This document shows positions 1 to 11,212 of a DNA stretch of 64,000 nt, one piece after another. The stretch is from Inia geoffrensis (lineage: Eukaryota; Chordata; Mammalia; Artiodactyla; Iniidae). The notes under the pieces were generated by a model. That model made no database searches and had not been told where the DNA came from. It saw only the letters and a list, made by a program, of their open reading frames with translations. The position numbers were made by a program, and so were the translations under genes. Each line of letters opens with the position of its first letter. Position 1 is the stretch's first letter. The stretch covers positions 64,426,408 through 64,490,407 of the forward strand of contig CM070904.1 in the NCBI GenBank assembly GCA_036417435.1, read 5' to 3'.

Positions 1-487
1 GATTTGCCACTGAATGTTGTTCAGCTTTTACCTGAATCATTCTGTCTGTTTGTAGGACATCCATTACAGCTGTTGCCAGGTGCTGTAATCCAGAGGGCCA
101 ATGTCATGTTGACTGATGCTTTCTGCTACTTGTTGGACCCTCATTGTGTTTCTTAATCCATGCAAAATCAGTCTTGGAAGCTTTCTCACATTTTATTTTT
201 CTCACTGTCTAGATAAAATTTTCCCTTTTGTTTCCAGCCCTGAAAGATTCAGGGCTCCAGTGTTTTAATTCCAAACAAATGACTGAATAAATGAAAGCTC
301 AGTGACATGACATAATCATCACATACTACATATGTCACATCACATAGTGCATTTTTTAAATAAACTGACCATGATCAGTTGCTTTTAAGGTATTTATTTT
401 CTTTCATATAAATGGAAGCAATATATCTCATTGACATTAATGGAAGCAAATAATCCCACTGGGTTAACCTATAAATTCCTAGAGGGC
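1..487. other. unique AT-rich sequence
   Basis: No repeat family, RNA gene or coding frame is recognised here. The sequence is AT-rich and non-repetitive to the eye and ends at the target-site duplication of the L1 fragment that follows. Confidence 0.5.
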
Positions 488-498
488 AAGAAACAAAG

Positions 499-781
499 AC
501 TTCCCCAGGTGGGAAGGGGGAGCAGGACGAATTGGGAGATTGGGATTGACATATATAGAGTATTGATACTATGTATGAAATAGATAACTGATGAGAACCT
601 ACTGTATAGCACAGGAAACTCTACTCAGTGCTATGTGCTGACCGAAATGGGAAGGAAATCCAAATAAGAGGGATATATGTATATGTAAACTGATTCACTT
701 TGCTGTACAACAGAAACTAACACATTGTAAAGCAACTATACTCCAATAAAATTTTTTTTAAAAGAATGAACAAAAACAAAA
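499..781 (+). mobile_element. L1 3' end, 5'-truncated
   Basis: The segment matches the cetartiodactyl L1 3' untranslated region: the phrase around 'gaacctactgtatagcacagg', then 'ctgattcactttgctgtaca', then 'ctccaataaaa' and an A-rich tail. An 11-bp TSD, AAGAAACAAAG, lies at 488-498 and again at 782-792, which defines the insertion and its orientation. It is only about 280 bp long and carries no coding sequence. It differs in the tail from the young L1 3' ends at 13.1, 41.0 and 50.5 kb, so it belongs to a related but different subfamily. Confidence 0.85.
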
Positions 782-792
782 AAGAAACAAAG

Positions 793-2604
793 CTACTCAT
801 TCTATTTTTCTCCAATGCCCAAGTCTTGCACTGTGATTTGCAAGGCCAGTCTGATACATACCACTGAGTAACAGAGCTTGTCTTTGTCATTTGCAGTTGA
901 ACTCTCATTTAACCTTCCTCCAATCTATTCCTCACCTAATCCAGGGCCACCAGGCTGTCCTTCTCTTCCTCCTCTTACCTCCATTCTTCTCAATTATAGA
1001 ATCTTACATGAGGGGCCCACTTTTAGGGAATTCATTAGGGCCTCAATCAAGAGGACTCAACATTGGGACTGTCTTCTTTATTCTTTACAATCCCCCATCA
1101 TTTTACCTCCATGAAAATGCATCTCCTTTGTGCCTTCTGTTCTCGCCTCTGACAGTTGATCATGCTATTTTCCATGTCACGGGCCAGGGGAACCCTCATC
1201 CTTATGTTTCCCATATTTATGGCTTCTATCTACATCATTTAAGCCCTCATTTATGTTACCTGGTCTTCTTGTCTCCTTGGGCAGGACCTATATGTTGAGG
1301 CAGGGATTTCCCCTTGCAGCTTGCCAGGTAAGTATCTGCTTTTGTAGACTATCCCTTGGATCATTTTGCATTAGCTGAAGAAACATATCAGATACACCTA
1401 AGTGTCCAAATATCTAAAACTTATCCTCTAATCCATCTGACTAGCTAGAACGCTGGTGGGTTAATCCCCACCTGATTTTGAATTGGAAAAAATTGTAATT
1501 TCTTTGTCCCTTTAGATTCAAACATTAATATGTTAGCTTGTATGCAAGCTGATGAAAAACTTTAGTACATTTCCTCTCTTGGTGCTTATACCGGTGTTAT
1601 CTTTTGACAGTCCCTTGTGAGAAACACAATGTTTTAACACAGAAGCGTTACTGTGATGGCAGGAACTTAGGCTCAGTGGCACCTGTAGGAGAGCATTTTT
1701 GGAATACGATGCACCTCTCAAAGTTTATCCTTTAAAGAAAAGCACACTCTAGCTATAGGTATGATGATTGAAAATAAAGTTCTTCACTAGTTTATTTTTG
1801 ATACTGAGGTGATATTTTCAACATGACCTAGAGGTAATCCCGAACATTTCTATTTCCACCTTCAGGGGCCAGGGGTTATGCTGTAAAAGTGTTTGTGATC
1901 AGTAGAAAATCTCACAGCAGGCAAAAACAGTCACCAAAGGTATTTCAATTCAGATTCTGCTTCAGATTGGTTTCCTCGGAAAAGGATTTGTACTCGATCA
2001 TCAGTTGAATTTTTCTACTGATTTTGAGTCAGTTTTTCAAATGTTGACTTTAATATCAATATGAATTCATATGACATACATTGCTGTTTAGGGTGTTTCT
2101 AACAGAAAATATTAATGATGAGCATACACTGAAAGCATCTGGAAAGGAAAAGAGCAATTTTCTAGCACGGCTACTGAATTTTATTGGTAGACAAGGTGTC
2201 ACATCATTAATTTTGAGGAGTTGCTAAAATAGGCATAAAGAAAAGCATAAATTTTAAAAGTAACCAGTGTTAAAGCAAAGTCAAAGGAAGAGTTATTAAA
2301 CATATTTAACGACTATCAGCCATGTGTACTAGCAAAGTGGAATTGCTCCCAAAGAATATACAGTCCCTGCATGCAAACATTCGCTCTCTGGCTAGTGAAC
2401 CAATTCAGATCCAGGAGTATAAATTAATATATTATTGAAAGGGTGACAGGCCAAGGGCAGTTCTGAAGTTGAGGCGGCCAATCAAAGAAGGGATCCTGGA
2501 GAATAGGTTTAGGCCAAGGGTTAAAGGGGAGCATGGGGATTCACTGGTAAACTATAAGTGATTTTTAACATATTCACACATAGAAATCTATCATCTATCT
2601 AAAT
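793..2604. other. unique sequence with a pyrimidine-rich block
   Basis: No transposon family is recognised. The part from about 890 to 1320 is rich in C and T and contains two overlapping reading frames of 78 and 135 codons, neither resembling a known protein. A splice-acceptor-like tract ends at 895 and a strong splice-donor-like site starts at 1328; these are reported as a finding. The rest, 1330-2604, shows nothing I can name. Confidence 0.45.
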
Positions 2605-2824
2605 CAGTTCTTAACTTTGGTATCATTGATATTTTGGGCTGGATAATCCTTCATTAGGAAGGGTTGTCTTATGCATTGTAGGATGCTTAGCAACATCCTT
2701 GGTACCTACTAGATACCAATAGCACCTCCTTCCCCTGGTTGTGGCAGCCAAAAATGTCTCCAAACATTTCCTAATGTCCCTTGCGTTGGGGATAAGATCA
2801 TTCCTCTTGCCCCGAGAACCACTG
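2605..2824 (-). mobile_element. MER5A-type non-autonomous hAT element
   Basis: Read on the minus strand the element starts with CAGTGGTTCTCGGGGC and continues through the family's typical words (ATGTCTGGAGACATTTTTGG-like, TAGGATGCTTAGCAACATCC-like). The plus strand begins CAGTTCTTAACTTTGG, the opposite terminal repeat. MER5A is a roughly 190-bp hAT-Charlie derivative spread early in placental mammals. No transposase is present. The expected 8-bp TSD is too decayed to assert. Confidence 0.8.
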
Positions 2825-2864
2825 ATTAACTGCACTGATATAGGTAAATCTTTCATTTGATAGT

Positions 2865-3475
2865 CATGGTCAAATAATAATAGTGATAATAACGTTTAAA
2901 TTCTTACCTTAGGCTATGTATTTTGCCAGCATCATGTTATTCAATTCTCACAACTCTGAGATAAGCAGGCACTTTTATTATCAAGTTTTATAAACACTGA
3001 ATTTGGGCTTCCCTGGTGGCGCAGTGGTTGAGAATCTGCCTGCTAATGCAGGGGACACGGGTTCGAGCCCTGGTCTGGGAAGATCCCACATGCCGCGGAG
3101 CAACTGGGCCCGTGAGCCACAATTACTGAGCCTGCGCGTCTGGAGCCTGTGCTCTGCAACAAGAGAGGCCGTGATAGTGAGAGGCCCGCGCATGGCGATG
3201 AAGAGTGGCCCCCGCTTGCCACAACTGGAGAAAGCCATCACACAGAAACGAAGACCCAACACAGCCATAAATAAATAAATTAATTAATTAAAAAAAAAAA
3301 AACGAACAATGAATTTAAATTTACTGAATGAATAAGTGCGTTGTATCATTTAGCAGCTAAAGAAGCTGAGGCTTAGAGGGGTTATGAAACTTGCCCTAGG
3401 TAACATCGCTAGGAGGAGATAGAGCATGGAATCACACCTACTTCTGACTAAACCCAAAGCAGACACATGTAAGCA
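2865..3475 (-). mobile_element. MIR SINE, split by a CHR SINE
   Basis: Antisense MIR sequence is visible in two pieces, about 2865-3004 and 3303-3475. The right piece has the core words CTGAGGCTTAGAGGGGTTA and ACTTGCCCTAGGTAAC. The two halves become continuous when the CHR SINE at 3005-3302 is removed. MIR is a tRNA-derived SINE of early mammals that used L2 for mobilisation, so the host copy is far older than the SINE that landed in it. Confidence 0.75.
3005..3302 (+). mobile_element. CHR SINE, long form
   Basis: A tRNA-Glu-derived SINE starting GGGCTTCCCTGGTGGCGCAG, with the B-box-like GGTTCGAGCCC near 3060. This copy keeps the extra 3' half (GCGATGAAGAGTGGCCCCC onward) that ends in a TAAATAAATAAATTAATT tail, so it is the longer CHR form also seen in the split copy at 35.08/41.34 kb. 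A short imperfect TSD of the type ACTGAATTT/AATGAATTT flanks it. Reading frames across it are shadows with no coding role. Confidence 0.9.
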
Positions 3476-3573
3476 GTACATTACAAGGTCTTTCAGTACA
3501 GTCTTTCCTTGACCTGTTATGAAAGCAAACAAAAAAATGTTAAAAACTGACATACAATCTAATCATAATGCTA

Positions 3574-6057
3574 AGATTTTGGAAAGGAAGCAATAAAACT
3601 GCCCCTATTTGTAGATAACATGATTAGTTTATATAGGAAACTTCAAGGAATCTGTCAAAAAACTCCTGAGCTGATAAGTGAGTTCAGAAGGTCACAGGAT
3701 ATGAGATAAGCATACAAAAATCAATTTTATCTCTCTATATTAGCAATGAACCAAATTTTTAAAATTTCCAATTGTCCACAAAATGAAATAGTTAAGGGTA
3801 AATCTAACAAATGGGTACAGAACATGTGTGCTGGAAACTATACAATGCTGATGAAAGAAATCAAAGAAGATTTATAAATATATAATACATATTTATAAAA
3901 ATTATAAAAATATAAATATTTATAAATAAAAGGGGTAACCAATTTGTTCATGGATTTGAAGACTCAATAGTAAATATTTCAATTTTCCCCAAATTAGTAT
4001 AAAGGTTTAACAATATCCCTATCAAAATACCAGCAAGATTTTTTTAAGTGGCTATAGGCATGATTATTCAAAAATTTATATGGAAAAGACAAAGGAAGTA
4101 GAATAGTAAAGACAATTTTGAAAAAGGAAAATGAAGTAGAAAGGATTTCAAAACTTATTACATAGCTACAATTATGAAGACTAAGATATTAGTGGAGGCC
4201 TAAATGCAAAGATCGTTGGAACAGAACAGGGAACCCAGAAATAGATCCCCAGAAATATGCCCTACTAATTTTTTACAAAGATGCAAAAGCAATTCGAGGA
4301 AGAAAGATAACATTTTCGACAAATGGAGATGGAGTAATTGGACCTTCCATCCATAGGCAAAAAGGAAAATGAGCCTCAACCTGAGTCTCACACCTTGTAC
4401 AAAAATTAACTTATACTGAAATTTAAATCCACAAAAAATTTAGAAAAAACGTAGAAGAATATCCTCAGCATCTAGATTAGGCAAAGATAATTTGGACTTC
4501 ATCAAAACTAAAAAAAAAAATAAAAAAAAAAATAGATAAAACAGACAATGTACAGGGCAAGAGAAAATATTTGCAAACCACATATTCAACAAAAGACTAG
4601 TATCTACTACACATAAAGAACTCTCAAGGCTCAACAGTAAAAGCAACAAACAACCTAATAAGAAAGTGAACAAAATGCATGAAAAGATGATTCACTAAGA
4701 TATACAGGTGGCAAATAATCACATGAAAAGATATTCAGTCCTACTGGTCATTAGGAAAATGAAAATTAAAACCACAATGAGATATCACTACACATCTGTC
4801 AACATGCTAAAAAAAAAAAAAAAAAAAAAAAAAGAAAAAGTACTAACACCACCAAATGCTGGTGAAGATTTAGAGATACTGGATCACTTATACACTGCTG
4901 GTGAGAATGTAAAATGGTACAGCCACTCTGCCAAATAGTTTGGCAATTTCTTAAAAACTAAACATGTAACTACCATGTGATCAAGCAATTGCTTTCCTGG
5001 AGATCCCCCCTGAGAAGTGTAGAGTATGTTCACGCAAAACCTGTACATGAATGTTTATAGCAGCTTAATTTATAATAGCCAAAACCCAGAAATAACACAG
5101 ATACACTTTAACAAATGAATGACTAAACAAACTATGGTACATCCATACCTTGGAATACTATTCAGCAATAAAATGAACTACTGATACATGCAAAAACCTG
5201 AATGAATATTCAAGGAATTATGCTGTGAAAAAGCTAATACCAAAAGGTTTCATACTGTATGATTCTACTTACATAACATTCTTGAAATGACAAAATTACA
5301 GGCATGACTCAGAGATATTGCAGGTTCAGTTCCAGACTACCACAATAAAGCAAATATTGCAATAAAGTGAATCATATGAATTTTTGGTTTCCAAGTGCAT
5401 ATAAAACTTATGTTTACACTATACTGCTTTCTATCACTAGTACAATAGCATTATGTCTAAAAAACAATGTTAAAACCTTAATTAAAAAATAAAGTATTAC
5501 TTAAAAATGCTAACCGTCCTCTGAGCCTTCAGCAAGTCATAATCTTTTTGCAATAATAACATCAAAGATCTCTGATCACAGATCACCCTAACAAATATAA
5601 TAATAGGAAAAGTTTGAAATATTGCGAGAATTATCAAAATGTGACACAGAGACATAAAGTGAGCACACGCTTTTGGAAAAATGGCACCATCAAATTGCTC
5701 GAAGCAAGGTTGTCACAAACCTTCAATTTGTAAAAAAACACAGTATCTGCAAAGTACAATAAAATGAGGTATGTCTGTATAAAAATGGAGAATGGATTGG
5801 GGGTTATCAGGAATTAACAAAGGAGTGGGAGACAGGTAGCAGCAAACATAAGGGCGACCTAAGGGATTCTAGTGATGAAAATGTTTTTGACTTCGACTGC
5901 ATCAATGATAATATCCTGGTTGTTACCTTGTAGTATAGTTTTTCAAGATGCTACTATTGGGGGAAACTAGGTAAAGTGTACGTGGAATCTCTCTGTATTA
6001 CTTCTTATATATGCATTTCTTACAATTATCTCAGAATAAAAAGTATAGTTAAAAAAT
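3574..6057 (+). mobile_element. Old L1 (L1M type), 5'-truncated, split by a Tigger element
   Basis: The segment begins in reverse-transcriptase coding sequence just downstream of the usual FADD region and runs through the C-terminal part of ORF2 into a 3' untranslated region ending AATAAAAAGTATAGTTAAAAA. Many stops and frameshifts are present and no reading frame survives. A run of 25 A at 4809-4833 lies inside it. The 3' end matches older mammalian L1M families (GGGGGAAACTAGGTAAAG, ATCTCTCTGTATTA). The Tigger1-derived element at 5299-5777 interrupts it, and the L1 resumes exactly afterwards. Confidence 0.85.
5299..5777 (-). mobile_element. Internally deleted Tigger1 (non-autonomous DNA transposon)
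   Basis: The left terminus CAGGCATGACTCAGAGATA and right terminus GAGGTATGTCTG are Tigger1 ends, bounded by TA at 5297-5298 and 5778-5779, the target duplication of the Tc1/mariner superfamily. Both outer regions align closely by eye with the long Tigger1 at 41909-44294. About 1.9 kb corresponding to its positions near 42165-44050, including the whole transposase, is missing. It lies within the older L1, so it moved after that L1 inserted, using transposase supplied from elsewhere. Confidence 0.9.
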
Positions 6058-6305
6058 ATGCCATAGAAAAAATATCAGAGAGTCTGGGACATCTAGATAG
6101 GTTTAACAATTGGAACACCTTAAACATATTTTTTAATCATTCCTGTTTCAGTGAAGCCCAACTGGTCATTTTCTTTTATTTGCTCATAAAGAAGAAGGAC
6201 AATGATGTAGCCACACAGAGTACCTCATTCAAGTGGAACTAAAGACTCCTGAACCCAATAAGTTCCAGTAGGTAGGTATAAAGTATGGGGAGTTTTGCCT
6301 TGATT
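6058..6305. other. unique sequence
   Basis: No repeat family or gene recognised. An 88-codon frame that crosses from the L1 tail into this stretch has no resemblance to a known protein. Confidence 0.4.
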
Positions 6306-6320
6306 AAATTCACTGTCTCA

Positions 6321-6519
6321 GGACTTCCCTGGCAGTCCAGTGGTTAGGACTTTGCCCTCCAATACAGGGGGTGCACGTTTGATCCCTGGTCGGGGAGCTA
6401 AGATCCCACATGTCTTGTGGCCAAAAAACCAAAACATAAAAAAATAGAAGCAATATTGTAACAAATTCAATACAGACTTTAAAAATGGTCCATATCAAAA
6501 AATAAATAAATAAATAAAT
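6321..6519 (+). mobile_element. CHR/Bov-tA-like tRNA-Glu SINE
   Basis: Starts GGACTTCCCTGGCAGTCCAG, then GATCCCTGGTCGGGGAGCTA, and ends with the characteristic CAACAAATTCAATACAGAC and CTTTAAAAATGGTCC tail before a TAAA repeat. A perfect 15-bp TSD, AAATTCACTGTCTCA, occurs at 6306-6320 and 6520-6534. This tail differs from the other CHR copies in the window and marks a distinct subfamily of the same tRNA-derived SINE group. Confidence 0.9.
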
Positions 6520-6629
6520 AAATTCACTGTCTCAAGCCTTACCCATCCTTAACACAACAATCCAGTTCAAATTTCCTGAAGTTTCCACAGAGATGGCTCT
6601 TGTCTGGACCCATAAAGCACTCGGGTATA

Positions 6630-6895
6630 TTAATCGTGACAACTAATATGTATTGACTATCCCCCATATGTAAGACACTGAGCTAGAACACAGTACCTTT
6701 TGCATCGTTACCTTGTCATTTGATTTTTATGCTATTTAATTTTCATTTGCACATCATTTTTTTTTTTAACAAATAGACTGTAAGATCCTTAAGGTTAATT
6801 ATTGTTTCTTAATCTTGTCTGTGTAACCGTCATGATTCTGTTGCAATGTCTTATGTGCAGTAGGCATACAGCATGTATTTTTGAATTATGTGATT
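6630..6895. mobile_element. MIR and L2 relics
   Basis: The first part, about 6635-6700 (TATTGACTATCCCCCATATG, then AAGACACTGAGCTAGAACAC), resembles antisense MIR. The second part, about 6775-6895 (AGACTGTAAGATCCTTAAGG), resembles a sense L2 3' end. Both are heavily decayed and the boundaries are approximate. Confidence 0.45.
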
Positions 6896-7444
6896 AACTG
6901 AAAGATTTCCAATTTAGCTCTGTACAGTACTTTCCCAAGAAAAGCCATAGCATACATTTCAGGCTCTTAAAAGGGTGTATTGTTGTCAATATTTGAATGA
7001 TTCACGCAGGGTCATTTCTGCTGTTAGATCTCTTTTTTCATTTGCATCACTTTGGTGATTCATAGGAGCAAGAGAGCACCTGGCAACAGAAATAACTGCA
7101 CATTTCTGCTGGAAGTCACAGATGTGCTTTAGGGTTGCAGTGACATTCGCTTAACTTAAAATCCACATCAGCATGCAGCTGTTTTCTTGCTATTCTTATA
7201 GAAGGGAGAGTAGATAAACAGGAAGCCGGAGCAGCACTAAGTAACCAGAAAATCAGCGTGTAAAGTGCCAGAGATTTTAATATGTTTGCTGTTATGCTAA
7301 AACAATTTAACAAGGCAAAGCACAGTGGCCAAATTATGGGCATTTGTGGAAGTATAAGATGAAAGAATGCTTACGGTTTGAGAATTTAAAAAATACTTGT
7401 GGAGTGCAATGAAGAGAAAATAGAAATATTTATGCAATTAAAAT
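6896..7444. other. unique sequence
   Basis: No repeat is recognised. It contains the POU octamer ATTTGCAT at about 7040 and long stretches with mixed composition. Nothing in it supports a gene. Confidence 0.4.
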
Positions 7445-7453
7445 TTGAAACTG

Positions 7454-7673
7454 GGGCTTCCCTGGTGGCGCCGTGGTTGAGAGTCCGCCTGCCGAAGCAG
7501 GGGACGCGGGTTTGTGCCCCGGTCCGGGTGGATCCCACATGCCGCGGAGCGGCTGAGCCCGTGAGCCATGGCCGCTGGGCCTGCGCGTCCGGAGCCTGTG
7601 CTCCGCAACAGGAGAGGCCACAACAGTGAGAGGCCCGTGTACCGCAAAAAGAAAAAAAAAAAAAAAAAAAAAA
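7454..7673 (+). mobile_element. CHR SINE, short form
   Basis: Starts GGGCTTCCCTGGTGGCGCC and ends AGGCCCGTGTACCGC followed by a long A tail. The 9-bp TSD TTGAAACTG is found at 7445-7453 and 7674-7682. The sharp TSD and intact tail show a fairly recent insertion. Overlapping frames on both strands are SINE shadows. Confidence 0.93.
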
Positions 7674-7682
7674 TTGAAACTG

Positions 7683-10328
7683 TTCACAGCTCAAGCTGTT
7701 ACTGAGAGAAAACCTCTGAGTTAATGCAATTTCTTCCTTCGAAATATTATTTTAATGACTTTAAGAACTGCCCTCCCAGTGATTTTATGGTGATTTTTAT
7801 CAAATAATACTAAGCCAGCTTACCTTCCAAATTTATTGTTTCAATCAGCAGCCGGCTGGCTCGGAGCATCCCTAATTGATGATCATTCAGACTATTGATT
7901 TTGTTTTAGACACCACACTGAACAATTTGTCAGAACCTATTTGCAAAAAATGTCCCAGAATATATTCTTTCACCCTAATTACACAGTAAATGTAGGTGTA
8001 AATTTTAGGGAAAGTATATGCGAAATTTTATAGTCGAAATAAATTTGCATTTACATTATGGAAAACAATGAAATGGATTTAATTATTTAAAGAAGAATGC
8101 TTAACAAAGTAGATTGATACACTATTTGATAATATTTGTCTGGACCTTTAAAAATTGTGGCTCTGACTCTCAGAGGATTAGGGAGACATAATAATGGATG
8201 GTTGTAACTAGTGGGCAGGTAGTATGGCTCCTCAGTGTATGACCTTGAAGCCATCACCGTACTGCTCTCCTTCTACGTACTACCTTTTTTACTGTATGTT
8301 TTTTTTCTTGTCTGCATCTCCCTGCCCCACGTCATCTGTCTAGTATTTAAGAAAGTCCTTGTGTGTAACTTCAGGAAAAATAGGCTTGAGAAAATGAAGA
8401 GCATCTGTGCTATTTACAATGACTCATTCAGTATCAACAGTCTTTTGCCCCAAAAGGAAACCTTAGCAAGTAAGAAGTCATTTATTTGAGAGGAAATTGG
8501 CGGTGGTATATCCCCTTAGTGTGTTAAAGCAGTATTTTTTTACGTAAAGTTATAAAAGATTAACAGTGACTGATGATTCCAGAACAATATCCAATAGCTT
8601 TATATATTGGATCTACTTGTTTTTATCAGCCACAAAGTGATAATTTCCGTGATTTCTATGACAATATATCAGAATTCTTTCTTGCCAAAACAGTGAGCTA
8701 AGCCAGGCTGTCTGTCCTACTATGCACAAAAAGGCAGCTCAATGGTTTGAAATCTGAACCACATTAACACTGTTAATGAACAACAACATCTGAACAACAT
8801 AAACTCTAAAACGTTTAGAGTTTTTCCAAAGCAGAAATATAGGATTTTATCTATCAATATCTCTATAAAGAAAGATAATAGGTATTTATTTTTATTATTA
8901 GTTATAGTTAAGCGAAGTCACAATTCAGAATAAGTTGTGGGGTTTTTTTGGTACTAATGTGTCATATATCTAGGAAGAAGGAACCGCCTTGCTTTTGCTA
9001 TTCTAAATAAACTGACACCAACTGCTTTCTTTAACAGTCTTATTTCTTCTTTAATTATTTTATTTTTCTTCTCTGAAAACCCTTAAACACGCTTATAGCA
9101 AATACAGACTACACTCAATGCATTGCTTTATTAAAGCTCAGATACTGCTAAATATAATGTCTGTTTGATGGGGATTTCTTGACTATAGAAATTAATAATC
9201 TTATAAATTCAATTTAGTTTATATATATATTTAATTTCTAAAAATTACCACTCTGTTTATTCATATATAACTTTTGACCTGTACAATTAGTAAAATGTTT
9301 CTGCTCTGTTTTAGCAAGACCAATCTCTTTCAGAAGATTTAAAAAAAAAAAAAAAAAGAATCCCTATGGCATTACTATGTATTGCCTCGGCTTGACTGAG
9401 CTTATATTTACTGAAGCATTTTTATAATCTGTATTTTTTTCATTTCACCATGTAAGAGGGAAACAAGTCTCCGTAGCCAAGGTTGTTTGCAATTTTCATG
9501 AGCATATGCTGCACTCTACCACCTCTATGACCATGAAACTTAAAGAGGATATTGCTCTTTTCAAGTATGTGAAATCTTAGAAAAACTGTATCTCGATTTT
9601 CTGAGACTATAGCCACACACATTTCGTATCTGCTTTCCTGGGGAGTGACTTCCCTTGCAAAAGAGGCTAAGTCAATTTGTAAATTTTCATTATGCATTGA
9701 GTATGGGTGGAATGTGCAGCAGTATTTCATTGCTCCAAGCTCTCTGTTCTCTCTTCCAAATGAGGTCACACTGAGAATTTCTGGTGACACCTAGAGAATG
9801 TACATTTTCCCGAGAAAGTTTTTTACATTGATACACTGAGAGAATTTGAATTTCTTATATGACACATCTTTCAATGCACATGAATCATCTCTTTTTCCCA
9901 GGTTGATAAGCCAATGACAGTTATTTGCCCATCTAATTCTAGAAAGACATAAATGACTGGTTTCTAAACACCAGGAAAACTCAAGAGGTTTAATAGAAAG
10001 CTATGCAATCTGTGTGGTCAAAGTACACAAGGTTTTGTCAACTCAATGCATATAGCAAAACATGCCACAGTTTGATGTTCAAGCCATTAAAAGAAGAGTC
10101 CCATAAGCTCTCCGTATTTGCAAATCTACATATTTCTGTTTTATCCTCAGAGGAGGTGAATGAGAATTTCTGTGTAGGAGAGAGTAAAAGGTTTTACTAA
10201 AATTCAACATGATCACATCTGCTTCTCGTATATCTGTATGATCCATGACACTATCACAAAGAAGGATGAATTTAGCTGATGTAGTATGCGCTTCATGGAG
10301 CCCCAACATGTAACCCATAGTACTCATT
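7683..10328. other. unique AT-rich block with possible conserved elements
   Basis: About 2.6 kb without a recognisable transposon. The segment 7840-8100 combines a less AT-rich core (CAGCAGCCGGCTGGCTCGG) with homeodomain-like words (CTAATTGATGATCATT), a pattern often seen in conserved non-coding elements. Two short perfect hairpins lie at 8762-8778 and 8801-8823. A 116-codon minus-strand frame covers 9440-9790 and an A-run lies near 9340. None of these is assigned a function. Confidence 0.4.
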
Positions 10329-10341
10329 CTTCTTCCTTTTT

Positions 10342-10548
10342 TTTTTTTTTTTTTTTGCAGTACACGGGCCTCTCACTGCTGTGGCCTCTCCCGCTGCAGA
10401 GCACAGGCTCTGGACGCGCAGGCTCAGCGGCCATGGCTCACGGGCCCAGCCGCTTTGCTGCATGTGGGATCTTCCCGGACCGGGGCACGAACCCGCGTCC
10501 CCTGCATAGGCAGGCGGACACCCAACCACTGCACCACCAGGGAAGCCC
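10342..10548 (-). mobile_element. CHR SINE, short form
   Basis: Inverted CHR copy: a T-run, then CAGTACACGGGCCTCTCACT on the left and ACCACCAGGGAAGCCC on the right. The 13-bp TSD CTTCTTCCTTTTT is at 10329-10341 and 10551-10563. The predicted frames of 85 and 102 codons over it are shadows. Confidence 0.92.
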
Positions 10549-10609
10549 ATCTTCTTCCTTTTTGATTATTCTCTTACTGCTTTGTTTTTGCTAGTCTCCA
10601 TTTGTCCCC

Positions 10610-11212
10610 ACCCCACTCTATAGTATGATACATACAAATTTCTAGAATGGTCCCTCACCACAAAGAAGTCATGTTCTCATCCTCAAAACCTGGAGTACGA
10701 TGACATATCACTCCGGTGATCATGTTATGTTAAACAGTACAGTTGACCTTAAAGAGTTTATCCAAGTGGCTGGTTGGTCTAATCACAGGAGTCCTTAAGA
10801 GCAGAGTGCTTCTAACTGGTGGCAGAAGGGGAGAGCAGAGAGATGCAAAGCGTAAGAAGGACTTGATGGTTTGGAGATGCAGGAGGCTGTGAAAGAAGGA
10901 ATAGGAGTGAACTCTAGGAGCAGAGAGCAGCCCCCAGCTGACAGCCTCCGGGGAAAGAGGAACCTCAGACTTTCAACCACTAGGGACTGGATTTTGCCAA
11001 CAACCTGACGAGATTTTAAGAGGATTTTCCCTCAAAACCTCTAGATAAAAGCCCACCTGGGGTGACATCTTGATTTCAGTTTTTGAGACCTTAAGCAGAG
11101 AACCCAACAGAGTCCATCCAGATTTCTAACCGACAGAACTGTGAGATAATACATGAATTTTTGTAACCTGCTAAGTTAGCGGTAATTTGTTACTTAGCAA
11201 CAGAAATATGGC
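10610..11212 (+). mobile_element. MLT1-type LTR (ERVL-MaLR)
   Basis: A solo long terminal repeat of the ancient MaLR retrotransposon group. Diagnostic words in order are GTCCTTAAGAGCAGAG, a purine-rich GGCAGAAGGGGAGAGCAGAG, ACATCTTGATTTCAG, GAACTGTGAGATAATA and GGTAATTTGTTAC. No internal coding region adjoins it, so the two LTRs have recombined or only one end remains. The limits are approximate because the ends are eroded. The 61-codon minus-strand frame inside is not a gene. Confidence 0.8.

Noticed and set aside
4440..4938. Frames of 76-77 codons near 4.4-4.9 kb
   Set aside because: They are fragments of old L1 ORF2 and its complement.
7386..7694. Several overlapping 60-100-codon frames on both strands around 7.4-7.7 kb (and similarly at 10.3, 12.8, 31.6, 34.0, 34.3, 40.2, 47.6, 53.8 and 54.2 kb) with similar GC-rich peptides
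   Set aside because: The peptides are translations of CHR SINE copies in different frames; the repeated text explains their similarity and length.
9340..9358. Poly-A run at 9340 (and at 17250 and 23403) as tails of processed pseudogenes
   Set aside because: No upstream gene-like sequence or target duplication could be identified; only the 23403 run is near a candidate exon and the link is not supported.
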